64,000 nucleotides of DNA, taken from Micromonospora sp. BL4 (GTDB taxonomy: Bacteria; Actinomycetota; Actinomycetes; Mycobacteriales; Micromonosporaceae). The notes beneath the pieces are model-generated. The model worked only from the letters and a program-made list of their open reading frames with translations, was not told the DNA's origin and did not search any database. Positions 1-8,783 of this stretch are shown piece by piece. The translations under genes and the position numbers were made by a program. Numbering within the stretch: the stretch's first letter is position 1; each line of letters starts with the position of its first letter. The stretch lies in contig NZ_RCVJ01000117.1 in NCBI RefSeq assembly GCF_003667505.1, positions 53,728 through 117,727 on the forward strand. The letters run 5' to 3'.

Positions 1-551
1 ACGCACATGACCCGGGTCCGGTCCGGCCGAGGCATGGTCACCTCGCCACTGGGATTCAGGATCTGCACGGCGCGCATCGCCTCCATAGCCAACGGTGGGT
101 CATCCTCTTCGCGCGTCGGGGTTTCACGTGAAACGTACGTGGGGTCGGCCGACACGGCGGCCAGCGACTCGGCTGACGCGACCGGCACATCGGCAACCAC
201 CGGCGCCGAGTCCCGAGCCGCCGCCGCAGTTGGTTGGTGCGGAACCGCCGGCTCGAAGCGGACCGCCGCCACCGTGTTCCGCCGGCCCGTGGCCGGCCGT
301 ACGTCTGCGGCGTTGACCGGTCGGGTCACCACCGCATCCGGTCCCCGACGGACAGCCGCCGGTTCCGTGGCGTCGGGTCCTGCCGGCTGGCCCGTGGGTT
401 CGTCGCGCGACACCTGCGGATCGTCGTCCGCCGGCTGGGGCGAAGGCCCGGAAGCGCCGGGCGACCAGCTCGGGTAGTCGGTTTCACGTGAAACAGGGTC
501 GCTGGTTGACCCGGTCACGCGTGGATCGTCGTACCTGCCGTCGTCATGCAC
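1..551 (-). CDS. parA: ParA chromosome-partitioning ATPase, N-terminal part (cut by window edge)
   Basis: This minus-strand frame reads about 183 codons without a stop and leaves the window at base 1. It starts at a GTG at 551 (MHDDGRYDDP...). The first ~145 residues are a low-complexity Pro/Ala/Arg-rich extension, followed by LAMEAMRAVQILNP and PRPDRTRVM, which in actinobacterial ParA lie just before the Walker A motif. The Walker motifs themselves are outside the window. ParA is the ATPase that segregates origin regions with ParB bound to parS. The frame contains two perfect parS sites, each translated as VSRET. Its position downstream of rsmG on the same strand matches the usual rsmG-parA-parB order. 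Identity is well supported by the preserved pre-Walker segment and context; the start codon is a choice based on frame and a weak upstream AGGGA. Confidence 0.88.
   Translation of the reverse strand, partial: MHDDGRYDDPRVTGSTSDPVSRETDYPSWSPGASGPSPQPADDDPQVSRDEPTGQPAGPDATEPAAVRRGPDAVVTRPVNAADVRPATGRRNTVAAVRFEPAVPHQPTAAAARDSAPVVADVPVASAESLAAVSADPTYVSRETPTREEDDPPLAMEAMRAVQILNPSGEVTMPRPDRTRVMC
121..134. promoter_or_regulatory. parS site (perfect, inside parA)
   Basis: The sequence GTTTCACGTGAAAC is a perfect 14-bp palindrome identical to the actinobacterial parS core bound by ParB. It lies within the parA reading frame and encodes VSRET, immediately before the conserved part of ParA. Confidence 0.93.
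481..494. promoter_or_regulatory. parS site (perfect, inside parA near its start)
   Basis: A second perfect GTTTCACGTGAAAC lies 360 bp (120 codons) from the first, in the same reading phase, and again encodes VSRET near the N-terminus of ParA. Confidence 0.93.
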
Positions 552-810
552 CTGTCATCCCTACCCGCTTCGGATGGTCGGTCCGCGCCCCGGTCAACTT
601 GGCCGCACCCGCGCTCGCACCCCCGGAGCGTACGGCCCCTCGGGAGCGGTCGGAGGCCCGCGACGTCCGTCGCCCGCTCCACACTATCGACGCGCGGTCA
701 GCCTACGGCGGACGGGCGTGGCCGGTCCACGTCGGGTTCTCATCCCCTCGTTCCATCCGTACCGGTACAACGAGACAACCCACCGGCCGGACGCCCGATG
801 GCGCGAAGCG

Positions 811-1668
811 TCAACGGCGGCGTGGCCGCCCGCCCCAGGAGCGCTTGCTGGCGGCCGGGCGGGCCGGACCCACCATCCGCTCGCGCACGATCTCCACGAT
901 GGTGGTGGGTGGATCGATCACCCCGACGCCGCAGAGACGCACAGTGGGCTCTCCGCCGCCGAGCCGCTCCACCACCGCGGCGTGCTCGTTGATCTCCTCG
1001 GCGGCGGACGCGCCCTTGAGCGCCAGCAGCCGCCCGCCGCGCACCGCCAGGGGCAGGCTCCAGGTCGCCAGCCGATCCAGTGGCGCCACGGCGCGTGCGG
1101 TCACCACGTCCCCGCTGATGGGTTCCCGGCCGCTCGACCCGCTGGCCGCCTCGTCGGCCCGCCCCCGGAACACCCGCACCGATCGGGTCAGGCCGAGACG
1201 CTCGACCACCTCGATCAGGAACGACGTGCGGCGGGCGAGTGGCTCGATCAGGGTCACCGTCAGGTCGGGGCGCGCGATGGCCAGGACCAGACCGGGCAGA
1301 CCGGCGCCGGAGCCGACGTCGAGCACGGTCGCGTCGGCGGGGATCCGCTCCGCGACCGCGGCGCAGTTGAGCAGGTGCCGGTCCCAGATCCGGGGCGCCT
1401 CCCGGGGGCCGATCAGACCGCGGACCACCCCGTCGGTGGCCAGCAGCTCGGCGTACGCGGCGGCCACGTCGAGCCGATCGCCGAAGAGGGTCAGGGCGGC
1501 CGGGGCCAGCTCGGCCGGCAGCTCCGCGTCGGAGGGTGCGGGCGTACGGTCACCGTCCGGTGTCCGATCGGCCTCCGTGCCCGAGGTGTCGAGTCGGACA
1601 GCGGACGGCCCGGGCGGCGTGCCGCCCGGGCCGGACACGGCGTCAGCCGTGGTGTCGTCGTGGGTCAC
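811..1668 (-). CDS. rsmG: 16S rRNA (guanine-N7) methyltransferase RsmG/GidB
   Basis: RsmG uses S-adenosylmethionine to methylate N7 of a guanine in the 530 loop of 16S rRNA; loss gives low-level streptomycin resistance in bacteria. The 285-aa product contains the family motifs RIWDRHLLN, the SAM-binding loop [10 protein letters not shown] and [11 protein letters not shown]. About 50 N-terminal residues are a Pro/Asp-rich extension beyond the usual ~210-240 aa core, so an internal start is possible. The start lies 4 bp after the jag stop, so the two are surely co-transcribed, and parA follows 260 bp downstream. The C-terminus is a basic tail ([10 protein letters not shown]). Confidence 0.93.
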   Translation of the reverse strand: MTHDDTTADAVSGPGGTPPGPSAVRLDTSGTEADRTPDGDRTPAPSDAELPAELAPAALTLFGDRLDVAAAYAELLATDGVVRGLIGPREAPRIWDRHLLNCAAVAERIPADATVLDVGSGAGLPGLVLAIARPDLTVTLIEPLARRTSFLIEVVERLGLTRSVRVFRGRADEAASGSSGREPISGDVVTARAVAPLDRLATWSLPLAVRGGRLLALKGASAAEEINEHAAVVERLGGGEPTVRLCGVGVIDPPTTIVEIVRERMVGPARPAASKRSWGGRPRRR

Positions 1669-1672
1669 CCGG

Positions 1673-2287
1673 TCAGTCCGCCGGCCGTACGACGATGCGC
1701 CGGCTCGGCTCGACGCCCTCGGACTCGCTCACCACGCCGGACATGGCGTTGACCACGTCGTGGACGCACTTACGCTCGAACGCGGACATCGGCTCCAGCC
1801 GGACCGGCTCGCCGAACTCCTTGACCTTCTCGACCGCGTTCTTGGCCACCGCGGCGAGTTCCTTGCGGCGGTTCGCGCGGTAGCCGCCGACGTCCAGCAG
1901 CAGGCGGCTCGGCGTGCCGGTCGCCCGGAAGACCGCGAGACGGGTCAGCTCCTGGAGCGCCTCCAGGGTGGCTCCGCGCTGACCGACCAGGTTCTGCAGC
2001 CGGGCGCCGACCACCTCGACCACCGGCCGGCCGCCGGCGACCAGCTCGTCGATGTCGCCGTCGTAGTCGAGGATGTCGAGCAACCCCTCGACGTAGTCCG
2101 CCGCGATCTCGCTCTGCCGGAAGAGTTCGCCCTCGCCCGCGCTCTTCTTCTCCCGAGCGCCGGCGGGTGCCTCGGTGTCGTCGTCGGCCTCCGTGTCGTC
2201 GGCCTCGATCTCGTCGTCCACCGCGAGCGGCGCGGTCTCCTCCTCGTCCAGGGACTGCTCGGCGCGGGGGATGCTGGTCTCGGTCAC
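1673..2287 (-). CDS. jag: Jag/KhpB-like RNA-binding protein (KH + R3H domains)
   Basis: The 204-aa product belongs to the SpoIIIJ-associated (Jag, KhpB) family of small RNA-binding proteins encoded next to yidC in many Gram-positive bacteria. Residues 1-65 are acidic and low in complexity. A KH-type domain follows, with the GXXG-like loop [12 protein letters not shown]. The C-terminal R3H domain carries the RxxxH signature in [10 protein letters not shown]. The N-terminal Jag-N domain known from Firmicutes is not evident. It sits between yidC (210 bp upstream) and rsmG (4 bp downstream), a conserved arrangement. In other bacteria Jag affects cell-wall synthesis and division; that role here is inference. 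Confidence 0.92.
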   Translation of the reverse strand: MTETSIPRAEQSLDEEETAPLAVDDEIEADDTEADDDTEAPAGAREKKSAGEGELFRQSEIAADYVEGLLDILDYDGDIDELVAGGRPVVEVVGARLQNLVGQRGATLEALQELTRLAVFRATGTPSRLLLDVGGYRANRRKELAAVAKNAVEKVKEFGEPVRLEPMSAFERKCVHDVVNAMSGVVSESEGVEPSRRIVVRPAD

Positions 2288-2496
2288 GGTCTCATCTCCG
2301 TACTCGCTCGGCCGGACCGTCGGGTCCGCTGGTTTCCCGGGGCCGGCGGGAGGTCGCCGGTGCCCACGGGCACGTCTGTACGGGCAGTGTCGCCCGTGGC
2401 CGCGTCGCGCGCGGTCGGTTCCGTCCGGCGCCGGCCGTACGGCGGCTGCGCGGTGCGGAACGGGCCGTCGTCGGTCGCCCGACGACGGCCCGGAGG

Positions 2497-3480
2497 TCAG
2501 CCCTGCCGCTTGGCGGGGCGGCTCTTCTTGGGGTTCACCGGCTTGGCGCCCGGCTTCGGCCCGGCCACCTTGGGCGCGGTCGCCTTGACCGGCGCCGGCG
2601 GGGCCGACTTGCCGCGCCCGAACAGGCCGCCCGTCTTGGCGGGCTGCACCGGGTTACGGGTGGCGGGGGTGGCGGCCTTCTTGGCGGTGACCGGCGGCGG
2701 GAACTTGCGGAGCACCCACTGCTGCTGGCCGAGGGTGAAGAGGTTGTTGGTGACCCAGTAGATGATCACGCCGATGGGGAAGATCGCACCGGAGATCAGC
2801 AGCGACGCGGGGATGCCGTAGAGCATCAGCCGCTGGATCATCCGCTGCTGCGGGTCCTCCGCCCAGCCGGTCTTGAGGATCATCTGACGGCTGGTCAGGT
2901 AGGTGGTGCCGATCATGATCAAAACCAGGATGCCGGCGATCACCTTGACGGTGGTGCCGTTGGCGCCCAGGCGGGCCAGCTCGTCGGCGGTGGACCCGAA
3001 CTTGCCGGCGATCGGAGCGGTGAAGAGCTTCGCCTGCGAAGCGCTCTCGAACTGATCGACCGTCCAGCCGTAGAGGGTCTTGCTCTGCTTGGCCGGGTCG
3101 AGCCGGCGCAGCACGTGGAAGAGGCCGAGGAAGACGGGGATCTGGAGGAACATCGGAAGGCAGCCCATCAGCGGGTTGGCCTTTTCCTTCCGGTAGAGCT
3201 CCATCATCTCCTTCTGGAGCGTCTCCCGGTCACCCTTGTGCTTCTCCTGCAGCTCCTTGACCTTGGGCTGGAGCGCCTGCATCGCCCGCTGCGACTTGAT
3301 CTGCTTGACGAAGACCGGGAACAGGATCACCCGGACCGTGACAACCAGGAAGACGATGGCCAGGATCCAGGCGAAGTTGGTGCCGATCACCGCGTTGACG
3401 GGCACCCCGATGGCGTCCCAGGCGGAGTGCCAGGTCAGCAGGATCCACGAAATCGCGAAGTAGATCCAGTCGAGACTCAA
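2497..3480 (-). CDS. yidC: YidC/Oxa1 membrane protein insertase
   Basis: YidC inserts and folds membrane proteins, alone or with SecYEG. The 327-aa product has the 60KD_IMP layout of Gram-positive YidC: an N-terminal membrane segment (residues ~2-25), a second with a conserved Arg in the groove ([14 protein letters not shown]), a cytoplasmic coiled hairpin (residues ~65-105), [20 protein letters not shown], and further hydrophobic helices ending in [17 protein letters not shown]. The ~60-residue C-terminal tail is Lys/Pro/Ala-rich and probably contacts ribosomes. It lacks the large periplasmic domain of proteobacterial YidC. The start codon overlaps the yidD stop by 4 bp, indicating translational coupling. 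Confidence 0.96.
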   Translation of the reverse strand: MSLDWIYFAISWILLTWHSAWDAIGVPVNAVIGTNFAWILAIVFLVVTVRVILFPVFVKQIKSQRAMQALQPKVKELQEKHKGDRETLQKEMMELYRKEKANPLMGCLPMFLQIPVFLGLFHVLRRLDPAKQSKTLYGWTVDQFESASQAKLFTAPIAGKFGSTADELARLGANGTTVKVIAGILVLIMIGTTYLTSRQMILKTGWAEDPQQRMIQRLMLYGIPASLLISGAIFPIGVIIYWVTNNLFTLGQQQWVLRKFPPPVTAKKAATPATRNPVQPAKTGGLFGRGKSAPPAPVKATAPKVAGPKPGAKPVNPKKSRPAKRQG

Positions 3481-3767
3481 TTCGGTGCTCCAGTCACATC
3501 GGCACGGCGGCGACCGCCCGGCTCCGGCACCGGGTCATGTCCACCAGGGTGGAAGGGGTGGCAGCGCAACAGCCGCCGGACCGCCAGCGCGGCTCCCCGG
3601 AGCGCGCCGTGCCGGGCCACCGCCTCCTGGGCGTACGCACTGCACGACGGGTAGAACCGACAGCGGGCCGGCAGTGCCGGACTTATCCACCGACGGTACG
3701 CGATGATGGGCGCGATCAGCACCCTGGCACCGGTTGAGGGGCGGGGGGCGGTCGGCTCCGTGGTCAT
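3477..3767 (-). CDS. yidD: YidD membrane protein insertion efficiency factor
   Basis: The 96-aa product is a YidD homolog, a small membrane-associated protein encoded between rnpA and yidC that helps YidC-dependent insertion. The family core is clear: an amphipathic start ([12 protein letters not shown]), the cysteine-containing motif [11 protein letters not shown], and [17 protein letters not shown]. It overlaps the neighbouring genes by 4 bp at both ends (rnpA stop at 3764, yidC start at 3480), giving a tightly coupled rpmH-rnpA-yidD-yidC operon. Confidence 0.95.
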   Translation of the reverse strand: MTTEPTAPRPSTGARVLIAPIIAYRRWISPALPARCRFYPSCSAYAQEAVARHGALRGAALAVRRLLRCHPFHPGGHDPVPEPGGRRRADVTGAPN

Positions 3768-4180
3768 CGGGACCTCCGCTCGCGGGGTGACCGAGCCACG
3801 ACGATGGCGGCGTCCAGGTCCGCGGCGAGTCGGGGGTACGACGCCTCGGCCGCGGCCGGAAGCGCTCGGACGACCAGCGTGCTGCCGGCGGGCAGCACGG
3901 CCAGCCGCTCCCGGACCAGCGCCCGAAGCCGACGCCGGACCCGGTTGCGGACCACGGCGTTGCCCACGGCCTTGGACACGACGAAGCCGGCGCGGGCCGG
4001 CGTGGAGGACTGCTCCACGCCGGTGTCCCGCGCCGGCTCCGGCGAGGTCGGTGTGCTGGGGTTGGCGGTCGTCGGCACGGTCAGGTGAACCACGACGGCG
4101 CCTCGTCCGGCGCGTCGGCCACCGCGAACCGCTGCGGCGAAGTCAGTGCTGCGCCGCAGTCGCTGTGCGGCGGCCAGCAC
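3764..4180 (-). CDS. rnpA: Ribonuclease P protein component
   Basis: RnpA is the protein subunit of RNase P, which trims the 5' leaders of pre-tRNAs. The GTG at 4180 is chosen as start: it gives [14 protein letters not shown], typical for the family, has GGGGGAC about 10 nt upstream, and avoids running into rpmH, which an earlier in-frame start would do. The product is 138 aa, a little longer than the usual ~120. The RNA-binding signature [17 protein letters not shown] is present. A Pro/Ser/Thr-rich stretch of about 25 residues (around 40-65) is inserted before GFVVSKAVG. Confidence 0.94.
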   Translation of the reverse strand: MLAAAQRLRRSTDFAAAVRGGRRAGRGAVVVHLTVPTTANPSTPTSPEPARDTGVEQSSTPARAGFVVSKAVGNAVVRNRVRRRLRALVRERLAVLPAGSTLVVRALPAAAEASYPRLAADLDAAIVVARSPRERRSR

Positions 4181-4214
4181 GACTGCCCACGTCCCCCGGA
4201 CCGGCCCGGTCGGC

Positions 4215-4352
4215 TCAGGCCGACAGGGTGGTGCGACCCTTGGCGCGGCGGCTCGAGAGGATGGCACGGCCGGCACGGGTGCGCATGCGCAGCCGGAAGC
4301 CGTGGGTCTTCGCGCGCCGGCGGTTGTTCGGCTGGTAGGTGCGCTTGCTCAC
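4215..4352 (-). CDS. rpmH: 50S ribosomal protein L34
   Basis: The 45-aa, very basic product starts at a GTG at 4352 and reads [19 protein letters not shown], ending in [16 protein letters not shown], which is textbook L34. It lies 34 bp upstream of rnpA and is the first gene of the minus-strand operon facing away from dnaA, the conserved bacterial order. Confidence 0.97.
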   Translation of the reverse strand: MSKRTYQPNNRRRAKTHGFRLRMRTRAGRAILSSRRAKGRTTLSA

Positions 4353-4985
4353 GTCAGGCTCTCCGTTTTCGTACGCGCCCCGGGCGACGGGATCGCCGGG
4401 GTCGTGGGGTGGTCCAGGCCACCGCTACGGTGGCCACCGATCGGTGCTGCCCGGCGGAGCGGGACCTCGGCGATGCGGGGGATGCGACCGCGGACAGCAA
4501 GCACCCATCACCCTAGCAGAGGGCGAGAGAGCAGCCGCTCCAGCCTACGCAGGGGTGCAATGACCGTCAAACACCTCGTGACGGCGGAGATCGGGACGCG
4601 CCCGGGGCCGAAGGGGCGGTTTTCGCTGATGCCGACAAGGACCCGGCCGCGTCGCCGGTTGATGGCGCAGGGACAACGCTGTTACCGTGCCCGATTGCGG
4701 TGAGGCGTCTTCAGGCTCCGGTCCTCGCGCGCAGGCAAGACCGGACACGGTAGTGAATCGTTCGGCACGGTGAACCCGCTTCAACGCCCGTTCAGGCAGG
4801 GGCAGGTCCCACCCGCGTCCGACGGGCGGCCACATTCGGTCGGTACACAGGCTGTGGATAACCTGTGGACGACCACCGGTCAACCGTCCGGGTGGGTGAT
4901 GTTCCACCCGCGAACGCGGCGGGCCCGGGATGGCCGGCTGGCAGACAGCGGCGGCCGGGAGCAGAGGCGAGGGGGTGGCACGACG
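4353..4985. promoter_or_regulatory. rpmH-dnaA divergent intergenic region with two DnaA boxes
   Basis: This 633-bp gap contains no convincing gene and should hold the divergent promoters of rpmH and dnaA. On the minus strand a perfect DnaA box TTATCCACA is at 4853-4861 (read as TGTGGATAA on the plus strand), followed 11 bp later by a weaker box TGTGGACGA at 4864-4872. Boxes just upstream of dnaA usually serve autoregulation by DnaA. Promoter hexamers could not be assigned with confidence. Confidence 0.7.
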
Positions 4986-6821
4986 GTGGCCGGTACGACC
5001 GACCTTGCCGCGGTGTGGTTAGCGGCGACCGACGAGCTCGCCGACGAGATCATCTCCGCCCAGCAGCGCGCCTACCTCCGACTGACCCGGCTGCGGGCGA
5101 TCGTCGAGGACACCGCGCTGCTCTCCGTCCCGGACGCGTTCACCCGCGACGTGATCGAGTCACGGCTGCGCCCGGCGATCACCGAGGCCCTCACCCGACG
5201 GCTCGGCCGGCCGATCCAGGTCGCGGTCACCGTGCGGGTGGCCGAGGACACCGCAGGCCGCCCGGCCGGCACCGTCTACCGCAGCGCCCCGGAGCCGGGG
5301 CCGACCGACGCCGAGGGTTCGCACGCCGGACCGTCCGACGACGAGCACTCCGGCCGGACGGCGGCCGACGCGGTCATCCCCGAACAGCAGCACCCGGCGC
5401 GAGCGCCCGAGCAGGCCGCGCCGCCGGCCCCGACCGGTCCGCCGCTCGCGCCGACCGCCGACGGGCACCGGTCCGGGCTGATACCGGCGAGCCGCGACGG
5501 GCAGGAGGCGTTGTTCAGCGCTGCGTTCGTGGAGCCGCTGCGGACGCCCCGGCCGGCGCCGGAGCGACGCGCCTACGACGATCAGGCCGCCCGCCTGGAC
5601 CCGCCGGGTCCGGACACCCGGCCCTACGAGCCCCGCTACCGGGAGGACGCGGCGTCGGCGTCCCCGCGGGACCAGCACGTGATCCGCGCGCTGCCCCGGG
5701 ACAGCGGGACGGACAGCGGTCCGGGTCGCAGCGGTGTGGATCATCGGAACGGGGGCCGCGACGACCGGCGGCTGCCCGGCGCCGACACGGGCGGCAACCG
5801 GCTCAACCCGAAGTACATGTTCGAGACGTTCGTCATCGGCTCGTCCAACCGGTTCGCCCATGCGGCGAGCGTGGCGGTGGCCGAGTCACCGGCGAAGGCG
5901 TACAACCCGCTGTTCATCTACGGCAGCTCCGGGCTGGGCAAGACGCACCTGCTGCACGCCATCGGGCACTACGCCACGACGCTCGGCAACGCCCGCTCGG
6001 TGCGGTACGTCTCGACCGAGGAGTTCACCAACGACTTCATCAACTCGCTCCGGGACGACAAGACCAGCGCGTTCCAGCGGCGCTACCGCGACGTCGACAT
6101 CCTTTTGATCGACGACATCCAGTTCCTGGAAAACCGCGAGCGCACGCAGGAGGAGTTCTTCCACACCTTCAACACCCTGCACAACGCCAACAAGCAGATC
6201 GTCATCACGTCGGACCGGTCGCCGAAGCAGCTCGCCACGCTGGAGGACCGGCTGCGGACCCGGTTCGAGTGGGGTCTGCTCGCCGACATCCAGCCGCCGG
6301 ACCTGGAGACGCGGATCGCGATTCTGCAGAAGAAGGCGGCGCAGGAGCGGCTCTACGCTCCTCCGGACGTGCTGGAGTTCATCGCCTCCCGGGTGTCGAA
6401 CTCGATCCGGGAACTGGAGGGCGCGCTGATCCGGGTGACCGCGTTCGCCAGCCTGACCCGGTCGACCGTCGAGCTGTCGCTGGCCGAGGAGGTCCTGCGC
6501 GACTTCATCCCGGACGGCGCCGGCCCGGAGATCACCGCGGACCAGATCATGGTCTCCACGGCGGACTACTTCGGGGTGAGCCTGGAGGACCTGCGGGGGC
6601 AGTCCCGTTCCCGGGTGCTGGTCAACGCCCGCCAGGTGGCCATGTACCTGTGCCGGGAGTTGACCGAGTTGTCGCTGCCCCGGATCGGGCAGGCCTTCGG
6701 GGGCCGGGACCACACCACGGTCATGCACGCCGACCGCAAGATCCGCCAGCAGATGGCCGAGCGGCGCTCGCTCTACAACCAGATCGCCGAGCTGACCAAC
6801 CGGATCAAACAGAACACCTGA
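4986..6821 (+). CDS. dnaA: Chromosomal replication initiator DnaA
   Basis: DnaA binds DnaA boxes at oriC, opens the duplex and loads the replicative helicase. The GTG at 4986 ([20 protein letters not shown]) is chosen over an upstream in-frame ATG because it begins with the conserved domain I sequence and has GAGGGGG upstream. The product is 611 aa. Domain I spans residues ~1-90. A long, Pro/Arg/Asp-rich domain II linker follows (~90-275), typical of high-GC actinomycetes. The AAA+ domain III has Walker [13 protein letters not shown] (Lys319) and Walker [12 protein letters not shown]. Domain IV ends with the box-recognition signature [15 protein letters not shown]. Confidence 0.98.
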   Translation: MAGTTDLAAVWLAATDELADEIISAQQRAYLRLTRLRAIVEDTALLSVPDAFTRDVIESRLRPAITEALTRRLGRPIQVAVTVRVAEDTAGRPAGTVYRSAPEPGPTDAEGSHAGPSDDEHSGRTAADAVIPEQQHPARAPEQAAPPAPTGPPLAPTADGHRSGLIPASRDGQEALFSAAFVEPLRTPRPAPERRAYDDQAARLDPPGPDTRPYEPRYREDAASASPRDQHVIRALPRDSGTDSGPGRSGVDHRNGGRDDRRLPGADTGGNRLNPKYMFETFVIGSSNRFAHAASVAVAESPAKAYNPLFIYGSSGLGKTHLLHAIGHYATTLGNARSVRYVSTEEFTNDFINSLRDDKTSAFQRRYRDVDILLIDDIQFLENRERTQEEFFHTFNTLHNANKQIVITSDRSPKQLATLEDRLRTRFEWGLLADIQPPDLETRIAILQKKAAQERLYAPPDVLEFIASRVSNSIRELEGALIRVTAFASLTRSTVELSLAEEVLRDFIPDGAGPEITADQIMVSTADYFGVSLEDLRGQSRSRVLVNARQVAMYLCRELTELSLPRIGQAFGGRDHTTVMHADRKIRQQMAERRSLYNQIAELTNRIKQNT

Positions 6822-6862
6822 GGCGTACGCCCGCCGTCGCCACGGCACGCAGCCACCGGGAC

Positions 6863-6890
6863 ACGCCCGGCCGGAGACCCGGCCGGGCGT
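6863..6890 (+). terminator. dnaA terminator hairpin
   Basis: A perfect 12-bp stem (6863-6874 with 6879-6890) and a 4-nt loop AGAC lie 41 bp after the dnaA stop and are followed by a T-rich run (TTCTTTC). Confidence 0.85.
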
Positions 6891-6949
6891 TTCTTTCTGG
6901 TTCCTGACGGGTCTCCGACTTGACCCTCGACATGGTGCAGACCACAGCA

Positions 6950-7440
6950 TCTACGCCGTGACCGCTTCGATGCTCACTCGTTGTCCACAGCTCGTTGTCC
7001 ACCGTCAGTGGATAACTACGGTCCGTCCTCCGCCGGTTACCCACAGGCTGTGGAGAAACCCTGTGTACGACGCTGTGGATGGCTGGGGACAACGGTGCGG
7101 TTGTCCACCGACGACCGGTGCCCTGTGTACGACCTGTTGAAGGTTCTGGGGATGACGCCAATGGTGATCTTCTTGACGATCCACAGGCTTGGGGAGAAAG
7201 TCGGTGGATTACCGGTGGACAACCGGTGGACAACGGTGGACAACCGGCCGCCGCGGTCGGGCTGTGGACACACAAGGCGGTTTCACCCCCGGTTCTCCAC
7301 AGCCAAATCACCGGTGGATAACCTGTCTGAGCTGCGCGGACCCGGGTTCTCCACAGTTTGCACAGGTGCGATGAAGACGATGAGTTATCTCTTCTAAGAG
7401 AACAAAAACCAATCATCACCGTTGGACTTTCTGTGGATCG
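6950..7440. other. oriC: Chromosomal replication origin oriC
   Basis: The 788-bp gap between dnaA and dnaN holds a dense set of DnaA-box-like 9-mers on both strands. Clear examples are TTGTCCACA at 6981, TTGTCCACC at 6995 and 7101, AGTGGATAA at 7007, TTACCCACA at 7037, TGTGGATGG at 7074, TGTGGACAC at 7263, GGTGGATAA at 7313, TTCTCCACA at 7293 and 7347, and TGTGGATCG at 7432. Four copies of GGTGGAYWA-like boxes at 7203, 7214, 7225 and 7235 form a same-strand tandem array with 10-11 bp spacing. A relatively AT-rich stretch around 7369-7430 is a candidate unwinding element. No gene is seen here. Confidence 0.93.
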
Positions 7441-7609
7441 GGCCGAACGCTGCCGGATCAACCCGTCAGCATCGACACGATCCATGGGGCCGGGCGCACA
7501 GCCGATGCCCCCGCGCCCTAAAGTGCGATGGGTACCCGCACGGTCGGGCGGGACGGTAGGCAGCGGTCGGCATGAGAGAGTTGTCGCTGACGTCGACGCG
7601 GAGGCATTG

Positions 7610-8743
7610 ATGAAGTTCCGAGTGGAGCGCGACGCGCTCGCCGAGGCCGTGGCCTGGACCGCGAAGAGTCTGCCGAGCCGGCCGTCCGTACCGGTGCTGG
7701 CCGGGGTGATGCTCCGCGTCACCGACGGCAACCTGCGGGTCTCCGGGTTCGACTACGAGGTCTCCAGCCAGGTCACCGTCGAGGTGCAGGGCGACGCCGA
7801 CGGCGCCGCGCTGGTCTCCGGTCGCCTGCTCGCCGAGATCACCAAGGCACTGCCGGCCAAGCCGGTGGACATCGCCGCCGTCGGCGCCCACCTCGAGCTG
7901 GTCTGCGGCAGCGCGCGGTTCACCCTGCCCACCATGCCGGTGGAGGACTACCCCGCCCTGCCCGAGATGCCGCAGAGCGCCGGCACGGTCGACGCCGCCG
8001 CGTTCGCCACCGCGGTCTCGCAGGTGGCCATCGCCGCCGGCCGCGACGAGACGCTGCCGATGATGACCGGCGTCCGCGTCGAGCTCTCCGGCAGCACCCT
8101 GTCGATGCTCGCCACCGACCGCTACCGGCTGGCCTTGCGCGAGATCCAGTGGCGGCCGGACGACCCCGAGGTGAGCATCAACGCCCTGGTGCCGGCCCGC
8201 ACCCTGAACGACACCGCCAAGGCGCTCGGCCCGCTGGGTGGCGAGGTCACCCTCGCTCTCGCCCAGGGCGCGGCGGGCGAGGGCATGGTCGGCCTCGCCG
8301 GTGGCACCCGGCGCACGACCAGCCGGCTGCTCGACGGGGCCAACTACCCGCCGGTGCGCTCGCTCTTCCCGGCCAGCCACAACGCCGAGGCCCGGGTGCC
8401 GGTCAGCACCCTGATCGAGGTGGTCAAGCGGGTCGCGCTGGTCGCCGAGCGGACCACGCCGGTGCTGCTCAGCTTCAGCGCCGACGGGCTGGTGGTCGAG
8501 GCCGGCGGCTCGGAGGAGGCACGGGCCAGCGAGGCGATGGAGGCCACCTTCACCGGCGACGCGCTGACCATCGGGTTCAACCCGCAGTACCTCATCGACG
8601 GCCTGGCCAACCTGGGTTCCCAGACCGCCATGCTCTCGTTCGTCGACGCCTTCAAGCCCGCGGTGATCTCACCCGCCGGCGAGGATGGCGAGGTCATTCC
8701 GGGGTACCGGTACCTCATCATGCCGATCCGCGTGTCCCGCTGA
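7610..8743 (+). CDS. dnaN: DNA polymerase III beta subunit (sliding clamp)
   Basis: DnaN is the ring-shaped processivity clamp of DNA polymerase III. The ATG at 7610 gives MKFRVERDALAEAVAWTAKSLPSRPSVPVLAG, the standard beta-clamp start, with GAGG at 7601. The product is 377 aa, the normal length for actinomycetes. Typical segments include ATDRYRLALREI, LLDGANYPPVRSLFP and the C-terminal YRYLIMPIRVSR. It is the first gene after oriC. An earlier frame extending into oriC is not credible. Confidence 0.98.
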   Translation: MKFRVERDALAEAVAWTAKSLPSRPSVPVLAGVMLRVTDGNLRVSGFDYEVSSQVTVEVQGDADGAALVSGRLLAEITKALPAKPVDIAAVGAHLELVCGSARFTLPTMPVEDYPALPEMPQSAGTVDAAAFATAVSQVAIAAGRDETLPMMTGVRVELSGSTLSMLATDRYRLALREIQWRPDDPEVSINALVPARTLNDTAKALGPLGGEVTLALAQGAAGEGMVGLAGGTRRTTSRLLDGANYPPVRSLFPASHNAEARVPVSTLIEVVKRVALVAERTTPVLLSFSADGLVVEAGGSEEARASEAMEATFTGDALTIGFNPQYLIDGLANLGSQTAMLSFVDAFKPAVISPAGEDGEVIPGYRYLIMPIRVSR

Positions 8744-8783
8744 TCGCGCGCACCGATACCCAGATCCACGGAGGTAGGAACAC

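Noticed and set aside
488..2761. Long plus-strand open frame opposite rsmG, jag and yidC
   Set aside because: It is a shadow of the minus-strand genes in GC-rich DNA: Arg/Pro-rich translation, no homology, and it crosses several real genes.
4181..4276. Upstream extension of rnpA
   Set aside because: It would overlap rpmH and adds residues with no homology; the GTG at 4180 has a Shine-Dalgarno and gives the conserved start.
4770..4985. Upstream extension of dnaA to an ATG at 4770
   Set aside because: It runs through the DnaA boxes of the control region and adds non-homologous residues ahead of the domain I start at 4986.
6981..7440. Possible CRISPR array
   Set aside because: The repeats are 9-bp DnaA boxes on both strands at irregular spacing, and there are no uniform spacers or cas genes.
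7358..7609. Upstream extension of dnaN into oriC
   Set aside because: The added segment is non-homologous, and the ATG at 7610 with GAGG at 7601 gives the standard beta-clamp start.
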